This document shows positions 1 to 7,223 of a DNA stretch of 7,691 nt, piece after piece. The stretch's first letter is position 1, and every line of letters starts with the position of its first letter. The stretch comes from CAYJLC01 sp044426345 (GTDB taxonomy: Bacteria > Bacillota > Clostridia > Oscillospirales > Butyricicoccaceae): contig JAWXUP010000100.1 in assembly GCA_044426345.1 (NCBI GenBank), positions 1-7,691 on the forward strand, read 5' to 3'. Under the pieces are notes generated by a model that was not told the DNA's origin, did not search any database, and was given only the letters and a program-made list of their open reading frames with translations. The translations under genes and the position numbers were made by a program.

Positions 1-54
1 TTGTTGGCATTATTATTATAAAAAACTTAACGACAATTATTAAAAATAAGTAAT

Positions 55-102
55 AAAAAATCAAAAATAATCCCCTCAAACTTTTTACGGTCTGAGGGGA
101 TT
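55..102 (-). terminator. Rho-independent terminator of the giant surface gene
   Basis: A perfect 10-bp stem pairs 102-93 with 78-69 (AATCCCCTCA with its complement) around a 14-base loop. The transcript continues as ATTTTTGATTTTTT at 68-55. It begins 14 bases past the TAA stop, which confirms the gene end. On the plus strand the stem is followed only by TTTT and then mixed sequence, so termination in that direction would be weaker. Confidence 0.93.
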
Positions 103-115
103 TTGCTGTCTGTTT

Positions 116-1195
116 TTAATTACCTGTAAATGTGATACTAGTAAGTCCTGTAATTGTGCCATACTCACACATATAATATGAGTCAAACGAATAGGTATTC
201 GGAACGATACTTGTATCTACAAGAGTAATAGATTCATCGTAACATTGAATTCCATTTGCGACAAGTTCGCAGCCTGTATCTAAGTCAAATGATAAACCTT
301 GAGCAGTGATGCTTGGTATAGAACCACTTGTACTGCCGATAAATGACATCATTTGTCCAGCACCAAAATCTGAATTGATTCTACCACTTGTGATATCAAA
401 GGTGCTATCTGTAAAGATGCTATTACCCGATGAATAAGTCATCGCAGCATATTCGTTCAAACTTCCGCTAATCGTACAATTCGACATGGCAAGTGTACCA
501 CTTGAAAGTACTGTGTTGTAATCAGCACTAAGCACATCCATCACCCTGATTCCGCCAGTATAGGAATTGCTACTTGTTAGTGTAAAATCAATATCACTGA
601 TAGTTGCAGCACCATTGATCATCATGATATATTCTGCATAACTTGAGCTTGCGGTAAATGTCGCATCATTACTACCAGTCATTGTAAATGTGCCAGCGTC
701 AGGAATTAATCCACTAGCTTCTTCAGTTAAATCAGTTTCCTCATTCAACTTTTCATAACTACCTTCTTTAAGATTCATGTAGTAAATCACATATTGTCTT
801 CCGTCTGTTTCATTTGTTTGACTAATTTCCACATCGCCGTCAATTGTTAAATTAAACTCATCTCCATAGGCGTAGATTACAAAGTCATTGATTGGGTCGC
901 TCTCAATGTCCTCTACATTTTCTTGCCATTCAAAATCTGGGATCGTATATGTTTTCTTTGTTGTGTTTTGAATGGTTAAGTCTTGTAGTGTCAGGCCAGT
1001 TACAGCTTCATCTACGATAATAACAATATTGCTAACTTCGCCCGAAAGAGTGAATCCATTTGAATTAATCCACAAAATACCATTTGTTGTATCGAATGTA
1101 TATCCGCTGATATCCGTATTACTTGGACTTGACTCATAAGTATTCGGATTATATACATTTGTGTCTGTTCCATCTGAAATCATGAACGTGTCTGT
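116..1195 (-). other. C-terminal stacked-strand or beta-helix-like region, residues about 1992-2350
   Basis: Short strands recur with Thr, Ser, Asn and Gly turns, such as GILWINSNGFTLSGEVSN, LTLQDLTIQNTT, FNLTIDGDVEIS, AATISDIDFTLTSSN, GTLAMSNCTISGSL and SIFTDSTFDITSG. The spacing of the strand and turn elements fits the rungs of a right-handed beta-helix or a related solenoid. I see no pectate-lyase-type catalytic arrangement, so a binding or structural role is more likely than catalysis. The chain ends in FTGN without an anchor. Confidence 0.6.
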
Positions 1196-4100
1196 TAAAT
1201 CTGCTACTGCAGTAAATGTAACATTGCTTGAAGGCATTGTAAATGTGCCATTTTCTATAGTTGCTCCACTAACAGACCAAGAACCATAACCCGTTACCGC
1301 GTCTAAAACAGTAACTTCCGTGCCGATATCTACCGCCGTCTTTTGATATTCTTGCGTGCCAGTCATATAAGTTACGTAAACTGTTGTGGCTGCTGCTTTT
1401 ACTGTTACGTCACCCGTAATTGTATATGCTTCAAAATCACTTGTACCGATATTTTCTATGCTCCAAGTAGTAAATATTTTCCCATCAGTTTGACTGGAAA
1501 CCTCTGGAATCAAACCAGAAAGTTCATCACCATAATGAGCAGTTTCAGTAGTTGTTGTAACTGTACCATCGATATCAAGTTCAAATGTTACGGTATAGTC
1601 GATATAATCATATTTCACAGTAATGGTCATATTGGTTGTGAATGCAGTTGGATTATCTGACCAACCTGTAAACTCGTATATACTACCACTCATTACATAA
1701 TCTGGAACTTGTTCCATGTCAAATGCTTCACCTACAACCCCTGTATATGTTTTGTATGCTGTGCTATCTTCGCTATAGGCAAATGTAATCATACAAGTTC
1801 GTTCCCAAACTGCTGTAGCAGTTACATACCCAGTTACCGTGAAACTTTCACCCACTTCATAAAGGGTATCTCCTATTTTCCAACCCATAAACTCACAAGA
1901 ATAATCATCTGTTTCAACATCATCTTGGCTTGCTACTGTAATTTCTGTACCATAGTCAATATCTTGTACATCACTTAAGTCACCTGTATCGTCACTATAA
2001 GTCACGGTATACTGTATCGTTTCCGTAGTGTATTCTAGATAAATATCAATGCTTGTATCTCCTTCATCAACTGAATATCCCGTATAAGTTGTGATAGTTG
2101 AGTCTGTTTTTTCCGTTACCTCATCTTCCGTATATTTCGTTTCCCACTCCGTTATAAACGCTTGATAATCTGTATAATTACCAGTAAAGCTTTCTGTAAT
2201 TGTATCACTCGTAACACCGTCTGTTTTTGTGTAGACATTAGCTGAATATTCTATTTCGACTTTATCGTAAACAGCGGTGAAAGTCATATCCTCTTGAGCG
2301 GACACATCTGGATCACCAATCGGATACTCATTCTCGTCTTGGTCTTGCCAATATGGAGTATCGTAATAATATAAAAGTTCGTCGTCAATCGTTGGCTGTA
2401 CTAATGCAAAGTAGAATAGGCTTGGTTGCATTGCATAGTCCTCTAGTACATACATACTTACTGTTCCATCCGCATTGATGGTCACATCACGGTACTCATA
2501 TGTATAATCAGTTTCAATGGTTTCGATAGCCGCTGCTAATTCTGTTTTGTCAAACGCTTCTTCACCTGAAACGACCGTCATTTTATAGAACGTTTGATAC
2601 GATGGTGTAATGGTTACACTGTCATAATAAGTCATATATGTTCCTGTGAAGTCCTCCAGCGTTTCGTCTATTTTATCTTCACTAAAATAATACTTGTATG
2701 TATAATCACCATATGAATATGCCCACATAAAGTCTTTTACAATTCCACCATTCAACTCTGTATCATCAGCTAAATAGTAATCTTCTAAAATATCTGTTAT
2801 TTCTTCGGACATATCCTTCATATATTCAACTTCAAATTCATGAACTTCGCCATTGTAATCTTCTATAGATATCGTATAAGTTCCCGTTTCGTAAATTGCA
2901 GTATAGGTTACATCTTCATTAGTACAAGGTAGGTTGCAGTTTCCATCACTATCTACCGTATAATCAACTTCTCCGTCATCGTTTGCATCCCAACCTACAA
3001 ATGTTTGATAACTTTTCGCACTATATGCATAGTGTGCACCAAGTTCAGGAGATTCGTTATACTCTAATTCTTCGGTAAGTCCGCCTGCGAAAAGTTCACT
3101 TACATTGGTCTCATATGTAACTGTATAATTATCTACATCATAGTTAGCAATATAAAGCAAATCAGCATCTTGATAATAACCTAAAAACAATTTTGCTTGG
3201 TTTATAGCGTCCGATTTAGTCCAAGTCGCCTCACTAGTAGAATAACCTGTTTGACCAACTACGTAACTTTGTGGATCTATACTTGCATCTGTATAAACAG
3301 CTGGCAAATTATTATAATCTATCTCGTAAATAGTTGTATAGTCGTTCGTATTATAAAGTGATACACTTTCTACTTCGTAAAAACTTCCATCCTCTACAGT
3401 TATTTCAGGAACATCGCCGTTAGTTACTGCTACAACGTCATAAGCATAAACACCGTTATCAAGATAAACGTAAGCAACATAAGACTGTCTTTCTTCAGCT
3501 GTTACAGTAAAGGTTGTATCTTCTGTCAAATAATTATCTGTTGGATCTATATCCCATGTATAGTACTCTGATAGGTAAGTTCCCAATCCATCATCATTAA
3601 ATTTGTAAACTTCATCTAAGGCATATTGCTGTATTAACTCCTCACTTGCATTTGCATAAATATCAAAATATCCAGTTTGAGTGCCAGCAATAGACGTTCT
3701 AGTTCCTAATGGGATAAGCTCGCCTTCAGTAGTTTCAAATTGGAAAGTAGCTGTGTAAACTTTCCCAGCATTTTCCACATTAAATCCGTCAGCTACCCAT
3801 ATACATTCAACATCGCCAACCTCACGGAATGTACTCAAAGATGTGCTTAGTTGATCCCCACAGTAAGTTATAGTTAAACCTATGTCCTCTGCGTATAAAT
3901 CGCCACTGCTACCAACATAGTAATCTTCGTATGTAATGCCGTCATAGAAATAATCTGTGTATCGTAGTTCTCCATATGCTTCATAATAGTTAGAATATAA
4001 ATTAAAGTCATCTTGGTCAAAGACGATATAAGGAATCCAATCTCCACTTTCATCGTACTCATAGGTAGTTCTGATGTATGGAATGTCACTTGTTTCATAC

Positions 4101-7100
4101 ACGCCAAATTTATTACTTTGTTCAATAGGCATCACTACGATGTTGCCCGTTGTAATATCTAGATACTCACCATAATAAGTTGGGAGTATGTCGTATAGCT
4201 TGGTATATTTGCCTGTTAGCACACCATAGCTTAAATCCTCATTTTTCTCGTCTGCAAGCTCTAAGTATACATACTGATTTCCGACTGTAAATATCGGGAA
4301 TTTCATATCTAGCACAGTCCACTCACCTTCAGCCTCGAACAGATTTGACCTTGCGAATACATACGCTTCAATATAGACACCCATCTCCATATAGATACCG
4401 CCACTTAGACTTTGGCTAGTACCACCGCCATAATATGTTTTCACATAATTATAATGGAGATATCCGTAAATATCCATATAAGCACCCACTTCAAATCCAG
4501 CGCCTACTTCACCAACATTTTTCAAAAATGCCATAGAAATAGATATTTCGGATTGTATACCAGCTTTTACCCCCAGATATCCACAAGCGTACAAATCAAA
4601 ACTATAACCTGCCGATCGTCTATCATATGAATAGAATTCAATATCTTGAGTTCGTGTAGAACCTACTACACCAAAAACTTGAGAATTAATATAAGAAAAC
4701 TCTGTTTGTAAGCCGGCTGCAAAATCTACGCTAACTACAAAGTTAAAATATAAATTGATATCGAAGACATAACCAACATTAAATGAACCACTAGCTATTG
4801 GTGCATTAAAGAGTTCGATTGAATCACCTTCATTTTCAAGGAGTGCCAACATACGAGAAACTATGTTATCGTTCTCTTCTTCTAACTCTTCATCTGTCAA
4901 TGCATCATTTATTGTAGTTGCTATTTCTTTTGAAATATCAACATATTCAGATATATCTGGTACCTCGTCTGTACTAGCTCCACCATCTGGGAAATCACTA
5001 CCACCCAAATCTGGTTCTGGTTCATCTGTACTGTCGTTAGAAATCTCTGCTGAACAAACTAATATTTCAAATCCAATATCCGTCTCAGACTCTAGCAATA
5101 AATAATAATGGAAATCAGCAGAAGTGTCGTCATAACTTGAACTACTACTACATAATGAACCAACAAATGACTCTGTAATATCAATAGTAGCTTGAACATA
5201 AACACCGTTATCTAGTTTCACAGCGTACTGTACCTCTACTTGAACGCCGAAACATTCGTCATTCTTGTAATACATATCGATCATATTCTCATTTGTAACT
5301 TGTCCAATTGTAACCGAAACAGTAAGCCCCTCTATTAGGTCTTCTAATTCTATTATATTATTGTTGCTTACATCATTAAAATATACATTATTAGACAATG
5401 TATTGCTTGTTGACATCGTAGATATAGCCTGTTCAGCTGCTATAAGTTCATCCATATCTATAGTAAATGCCTCGGTTCCATCACCAATGTCTGCAACTGT
5501 TTCTGACTGTGATAAAGCAACTGCCAACATATAGGTAAGTTCCTGTATCCCCTCGCTTTGTTTAATTTCCTGTTCCATAGCAACTGTATCAATATTGCTG
5601 AGCATATCACCTACCGAAATATCTTGCTCTGTGTATATATCCATCGATGAATATATATCGCTATATTCACAGCCCTCATAAGAGAATGTGCAATTTCCTT
5701 TCGAATCATAGTCAACACTCGTTACTTTCACCGCACCATATTTAGATGTTTCACTGCCCTCTTTTAATATGATAATGTCACCCACTTTGATTTGTGTTTT
5801 ACCATCCGCGAATGAATTACTTAAGATAGTCTCCAAATCCTCACTTGTAATACTTGCATAACCTATTACTAATTCTTCGTGAGTATTTGTAATAGACAAA
5901 AGACTTTCATCTATTTCTAAAAATGTTGCGTCCTCTTTGTACTCTACTATCTCTACTTCTTCTTTATAAATAGAGTATGTTAGAGTAGTAATTACATTAA
6001 GGTTATATCCGTCATTAGCAGGTGAAACAAGCGTTACCCCGTCTAACAGTACTGCTTCGTACATACTTCCTTCATCATAACCACCATCTGCTGTAATAGT
6101 GTAGTTATTTCCGTTTGAAGTTACTATGTACTTAACCTCTCGCCCTGTTGCTGCACTCGATCCAAAAATTTCGGTTATTTGTACATAATTAGAGAGATTA
6201 GTGCTTGTAATTGTTTCTTCGCTATAAACAGTAAATCCAAAGCTTGTAGCTTGGTCAAGCAAAGCCATCTCTGTACTTTCAAACTCCGTGTATTCTATGT
6301 CTGATTCTTTAAATGCAGCGTAAATTGTTATATCTTCGTTAATAGCCGCTTCTGTATCAAACGTTTCTGTAAAGCTTATATCGGTATACCAATTATCAAA
6401 CATATATCCGTCTAAAACAGTATATGGAATGTAATCTAGCGCAGTTCCTGCCTCTATGGTAACAGGGCTAACTTCGCTACCTTCACCAGTATTAAAGCTA
6501 ACTGTAACGGTATCACCTGAATTTGTTTCTTCTGAATCATATGTAATTTCCGCTTGAATAGTACTTTCTTCACCAGCGATTATAATAGTTTCAGATACCG
6601 TAAAACTCTTACTTATTACATTATCTGTAGCACTTGCACTCGCTATCATTGATTGCGAGCTAATTGAGACTAAAGTCATGACCAAGAACATGGTTAAAGA
6701 ATTCATTTTTTTGATTTTTTTATTTCTTATAGCAATAAACATTAAGCACATAAAAGAGATAATTGCAAGTATCCCCCATGTATAACCCGTCATATTATCA
6801 CCTGTATTTACAACCGTTGTAGCAATAGCAGTAGCAATAGCTTCTTTCTTAGAAGCAGTTATTTCTGTTGTCTTACTTTCTCCTGGCAGAAGATTGAAAC
6901 TATCTTGTTTCGTATTTCCATCTATCGCAGATACTCCACTTGGTAAAATTATTTCAGTCGTAATATTTTCAACTTCATAGGTATTTGTATTAGCTACAGT
7001 CAATGTAATACCTATCTTCTCGTCTAAATTGTAACTCTCCTTATCCATTGAAAGAGTAGCTACATTACCATCTTGGGTGACGCTATTTGCTGCCAATGTC

Positions 7101-7168
7101 GTAATACTCATAAAGCTTGAAAGCAAAAATATCAAGCTAATCACAAAGGTCAAACTTCTTCTTTTCAT
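116..7168 (-). CDS. giant secreted surface protein with InlB-like repeats and C-terminal beta-helix-like region
   Basis: This 2350-residue protein is exported and is probably a cell-surface adhesin or matrix-type protein. That role is inferred from architecture alone; I see no enzyme motif. Order of parts: signal peptide (1-27); Ig-like beta domain (about 30-108); sorting-signal-like segment with NTGDN and a membrane span (121-154); second signal-peptide-like stretch (155-180); InlB/Flg_new-type repeat (about 220-287); an unrecognised mixed region (about 290-710); acidic Pro/Gly linker (about 711-742); Gly/aromatic beta-rich region (about 786-970); Tyr/Asp-rich region (about 1036-1092); divergent InlB-like repeats (about 1347-1426 and 1717-1989); and a beta-strand-stack or beta-helix C-terminus (about 1992-2350). 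The composition is acidic and poor in Lys/Arg. The reading frame is intact over 7 kb. The stop is 14 bases before a terminator, so the C-terminus is real, yet it carries no LPXTG, SLH or choline-binding anchor. The gene appears to be monocistronic. Confidence 0.93.
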   Translation of the reverse strand: MKRRSLTFVISLIFLLSSFMSITTLAANSVTQDGNVATLSMDKESYNLDEKIGITLTVANTNTYEVENITTEIILPSGVSAIDGNTKQDSFNLLPGESKTTEITASKKEAIATAIATTVVNTGDNMTGYTWGILAIISFMCLMFIAIRNKKIKKMNSLTMFLVMTLVSISSQSMIASASATDNVISKSFTVSETIIIAGEESTIQAEITYDSEETNSGDTVTVSFNTGEGSEVSPVTIEAGTALDYIPYTVLDGYMFDNWYTDISFTETFDTEAAINEDITIYAAFKESDIEYTEFESTEMALLDQATSFGFTVYSEETITSTNLSNYVQITEIFGSSAATGREVKYIVTSNGNNYTITADGGYDEGSMYEAVLLDGVTLVSPANDGYNLNVITTLTYSIYKEEVEIVEYKEDATFLEIDESLLSITNTHEELVIGYASITSEDLETILSNSFADGKTQIKVGDIIILKEGSETSKYGAVKVTSVDYDSKGNCTFSYEGCEYSDIYSSMDIYTEQDISVGDMLSNIDTVAMEQEIKQSEGIQELTYMLAVALSQSETVADIGDGTEAFTIDMDELIAAEQAISTMSTSNTLSNNVYFNDVSNNNIIELEDLIEGLTVSVTIGQVTNENMIDMYYKNDECFGVQVEVQYAVKLDNGVYVQATIDITESFVGSLCSSSSSYDDTSADFHYYLLLESETDIGFEILVCSAEISNDSTDEPEPDLGGSDFPDGGASTDEVPDISEYVDISKEIATTINDALTDEELEEENDNIVSRMLALLENEGDSIELFNAPIASGSFNVGYVFDINLYFNFVVSVDFAAGLQTEFSYINSQVFGVVGSTRTQDIEFYSYDRRSAGYSFDLYACGYLGVKAGIQSEISISMAFLKNVGEVGAGFEVGAYMDIYGYLHYNYVKTYYGGGTSQSLSGGIYMEMGVYIEAYVFARSNLFEAEGEWTVLDMKFPIFTVGNQYVYLELADEKNEDLSYGVLTGKYTKLYDILPTYYGEYLDITTGNIVVMPIEQSNKFGVYETSDIPYIRTTYEYDESGDWIPYIVFDQDDFNLYSNYYEAYGELRYTDYFYDGITYEDYYVGSSGDLYAEDIGLTITYCGDQLSTSLSTFREVGDVECIWVADGFNVENAGKVYTATFQFETTEGELIPLGTRTSIAGTQTGYFDIYANASEELIQQYALDEVYKFNDDGLGTYLSEYYTWDIDPTDNYLTEDTTFTVTAEERQSYVAYVYLDNGVYAYDVVAVTNGDVPEITVEDGSFYEVESVSLYNTNDYTTIYEIDYNNLPAVYTDASIDPQSYVVGQTGYSTSEATWTKSDAINQAKLFLGYYQDADLLYIANYDVDNYTVTYETNVSELFAGGLTEELEYNESPELGAHYAYSAKSYQTFVGWDANDDGEVDYTVDSDGNCNLPCTNEDVTYTAIYETGTYTISIEDYNGEVHEFEVEYMKDMSEEITDILEDYYLADDTELNGGIVKDFMWAYSYGDYTYKYYFSEDKIDETLEDFTGTYMTYYDSVTITPSYQTFYKMTVVSGEEAFDKTELAAAIETIETDYTYEYRDVTINADGTVSMYVLEDYAMQPSLFYFALVQPTIDDELLYYYDTPYWQDQDENEYPIGDPDVSAQEDMTFTAVYDKVEIEYSANVYTKTDGVTSDTITESFTGNYTDYQAFITEWETKYTEDEVTEKTDSTITTYTGYSVDEGDTSIDIYLEYTTETIQYTVTYSDDTGDLSDVQDIDYGTEITVASQDDVETDDYSCEFMGWKIGDTLYEVGESFTVTGYVTATAVWERTCMITFAYSEDSTAYKTYTGVVGEAFDMEQVPDYVMSGSIYEFTGWSDNPTAFTTNMTITVKYDYIDYTVTFELDIDGTVTTTTETAHYGDELSGLIPEVSSQTDGKIFTTWSIENIGTSDFEAYTITGDVTVKAAATTVYVTYMTGTQEYQKTAVDIGTEVTVLDAVTGYGSWSVSGATIENGTFTMPSSNVTFTAVADLTDTFMISDGTDTNVYNPNTYESSPSNTDISGYTFDTTNGILWINSNGFTLSGEVSNIVIIVDEAVTGLTLQDLTIQNTTKKTYTIPDFEWQENVEDIESDPINDFVIYAYGDEFNLTIDGDVEISQTNETDGRQYVIYYMNLKEGSYEKLNEETDLTEEASGLIPDAGTFTMTGSNDATFTASSSYAEYIMMINGAATISDIDFTLTSSNSYTGGIRVMDVLSADYNTVLSSGTLAMSNCTISGSLNEYAAMTYSSGNSIFTDSTFDITSGRINSDFGAGQMMSFIGSTSGSIPSITAQGLSFDLDTGCELVANGIQCYDESITLVDTSIVPNTYSFDSYYMCEYGTITGLTSITFTGN
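1202..2020 (-). repeat. four divergent InlB-like repeats in tandem, residues about 1717-1989
   Basis: Four units of about 60-75 residues follow one another. Unit 1 (about 1717-1789) has IQYTVTYSDD, CEFMGW and VTATAVWE. Unit 2 (about 1790-1855) has CMITFAYSE, YEFTGWSDNP and MTITVKYD. Unit 3 (about 1856-1927) has DYTVTFELD, KIFTTWS and VTVKAAAT. Unit 4 (about 1928-1989) has VYVTYMTG, GYGSWSVSG and FTMPSSNVTFTAV. Each keeps an opening strand, a central aromatic-Gly-Trp or Thr-Trp, and a closing VTxTA-type strand, but sequence identity between units is low. Confidence 0.75.
2891..3130 (-). repeat. InlB-like repeat with acidic DxNxDG loop, residues about 1347-1426
   Basis: The segment opens with NYTVTYETN and contains YQTFVGWDANDDGEVDYT. 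It closes with NEDVTYTAIYE, matching the start-strand, F-x-G-W and closing VTYTAxY pattern of the InlB-like repeats. The loop DANDDG at 1394-1399 resembles the first half of an EF-hand or dockerin calcium loop. Such insertions after F-x-G-W are familiar in this repeat class. Confidence 0.7.
4259..4813 (-). other. Gly/aromatic beta-rich region of unknown fold, residues about 786-970
   Basis: There are many strands with alternating polar and hydrophobic or aromatic residues, for example VGYVFDINLYFNFVVSVDF, YLGVKAGIQSEISIS, GAGFEVGAYMDIYGYLHYNY and GGIYMEMGVYIEAYVF. The region closes with WTVLDMKFPIFTVGNQYVYL. The pattern resembles amphipathic beta-strands packed into a barrel, sandwich or sheet. 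From memory, similar stretches occur in other large clostridial InlB-repeat proteins, but I know of no function. Confidence 0.55.
4943..5038 (-). other. acidic Pro/Gly-rich linker, residues about 711-742
   Basis: The stretch (DEPEPDLGG, then FPDGGASTDEVPD) is dominated by Asp, Glu, Pro, Gly and Ser, with no hydrophobic core. It separates the unrecognised region (about 290-710) from the beta-rich region that follows, so it probably marks a flexible domain boundary. Confidence 0.6.
6308..6511 (-). repeat. InlB B-repeat-like (Listeria-Bacteroides repeat) domain, residues about 220-287
   Basis: The segment runs from TVTVSFNTGEG through GTALDYIPYTVLDGYMFDNW to NEDITIYAAF. It carries the family signature: a first beta strand ending in NxGxG, a central Gly-x-x-F-x-x-W-Y, and a closing D-I-T-I-Y-A-x-F. 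This small beta-grasp-like module is known from Listeria internalin B and many Firmicutes surface proteins. It is the most canonical copy in the protein. Confidence 0.88.
6629..6808 (-). other. internal sorting-signal-like segment followed by a second signal peptide (residues 121-180)
   Basis: Residues 121-125 are NTGDN. A hydrophobic span at about 130-147 and the basic stretch RNKKIKK at 148-154 follow. This is the tripartite layout of a sortase C-terminal sorting signal, although the Leu-Pro of LPXTG is Val-Val here. Residue 155 is Met, followed by a hydrophobic stretch and the small-residue site IASASA (175-180) before TDN, which looks like a complete signal peptide lacking only a basic n-region of its own; RNKKIKK supplies one. 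As a single chain it should form a membrane hairpin with both large parts outside. I recall similar N-terminal modules in other clostridial surface proteins but could not check this. Confidence 0.75.
7088..7168 (-). other. N-terminal Sec signal peptide (residues 1-27)
   Basis: The N-terminus has a basic n-region (MKRR), a hydrophobic core (about residues 5-20) and a small-residue cleavage region. The likely cut is after Ala26 or Ala27, in TTLAA followed by NS. This is a standard Gram-positive export signal, and it means the following Ig-like domain lies outside the membrane. Confidence 0.9.
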
Positions 7169-7177
7169 AAATTTAAT

Positions 7178-7185
7178 CCCGCCTT
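7178..7185 (-). promoter_or_regulatory. ribosome binding site of the giant surface gene
   Basis: The message reads AAGGCGGG ending 9 bases before the ATG at 7168-7166. It is purine-rich and a partial match to the anti-Shine-Dalgarno target, with one interrupting C. An in-frame TAA at 7186-7184 lies six codons upstream of the ATG, so no ATG, GTG or TTG start further upstream is possible in this frame. This fixes the start. Confidence 0.65.
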
Positions 7186-7204
7186 ATTTTTAATTTAATA
7201 CATA

Positions 7205-7223
7205 AAAGTAATCCTCTTACTTT
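7205..7223. repeat. inverted repeat within the candidate promoter
   Basis: The message strand reads AAAGTAA, then GAGGA, then TTACTTT: a perfect 7-bp inverted repeat with a 5-base centre (7223-7217 and 7211-7205). It covers most of the spacer and the proposed -10, so it is placed like an operator. As RNA it would form only a weak AT-rich hairpin. In AT-rich DNA a repeat of this size can arise by chance, and no regulator gene is visible in the window. Confidence 0.35.

Noticed and set aside
1..20. TATAAT on the minus strand (20-15) followed by an ATG at 10-8, as a possible start of the next gene
   Set aside because: No -35 lies at the right distance, no Shine-Dalgarno precedes the ATG, the box sits only a few bases from it, and only three codons fit in the window. 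In DNA this AT-rich the match is not informative.
116..1195. Pectate-lyase or other polysaccharide-cleaving enzyme in the beta-helix-like C-terminus
   Set aside because: The strand pattern fits a solenoid, but I could not see a catalytic Asp/Arg/Lys arrangement. Calling an enzyme would go beyond the sequence.
1343..1660. Plus-strand open frame of 105 codons
   Set aside because: It lies antisense inside the intact giant gene, its translation is Cys/Phe/Ile-rich with no recognisable domain, and it has no convincing Shine-Dalgarno. It is a by-product of codon use on the other strand.
1709..1978. Plus-strand open frame of 89 codons
   Set aside because: It is antisense to the giant gene, with low-complexity Cys/Ile/Phe composition and no motif.
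3880..4125. Second minus-strand open frame of 81 codons within the giant gene
   Set aside because: It overlaps the giant gene in another frame on the same strand, has no ribosome binding site, and contains repeated Thr/Met/Ile without a motif.
4412..4630. Plus-strand open frame of 72 codons
   Set aside because: It is antisense within the giant gene and has no family resemblance or start signal.
4863..5105. Plus-strand Ser-rich open frame of 80 codons
   Set aside because: It is the antisense image of the acidic linker and adjacent region. The Ser-rich composition comes from complementing Glu/Asp codons.
6704..6706. Independent translation start at Met155 with its own ribosome binding site
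   Set aside because: The upstream bases are A-rich with no GGAGG-like motif, so I do not annotate a separate gene. Reinitiation after the overlapping TGA is kept as a hypothesis in the findings.
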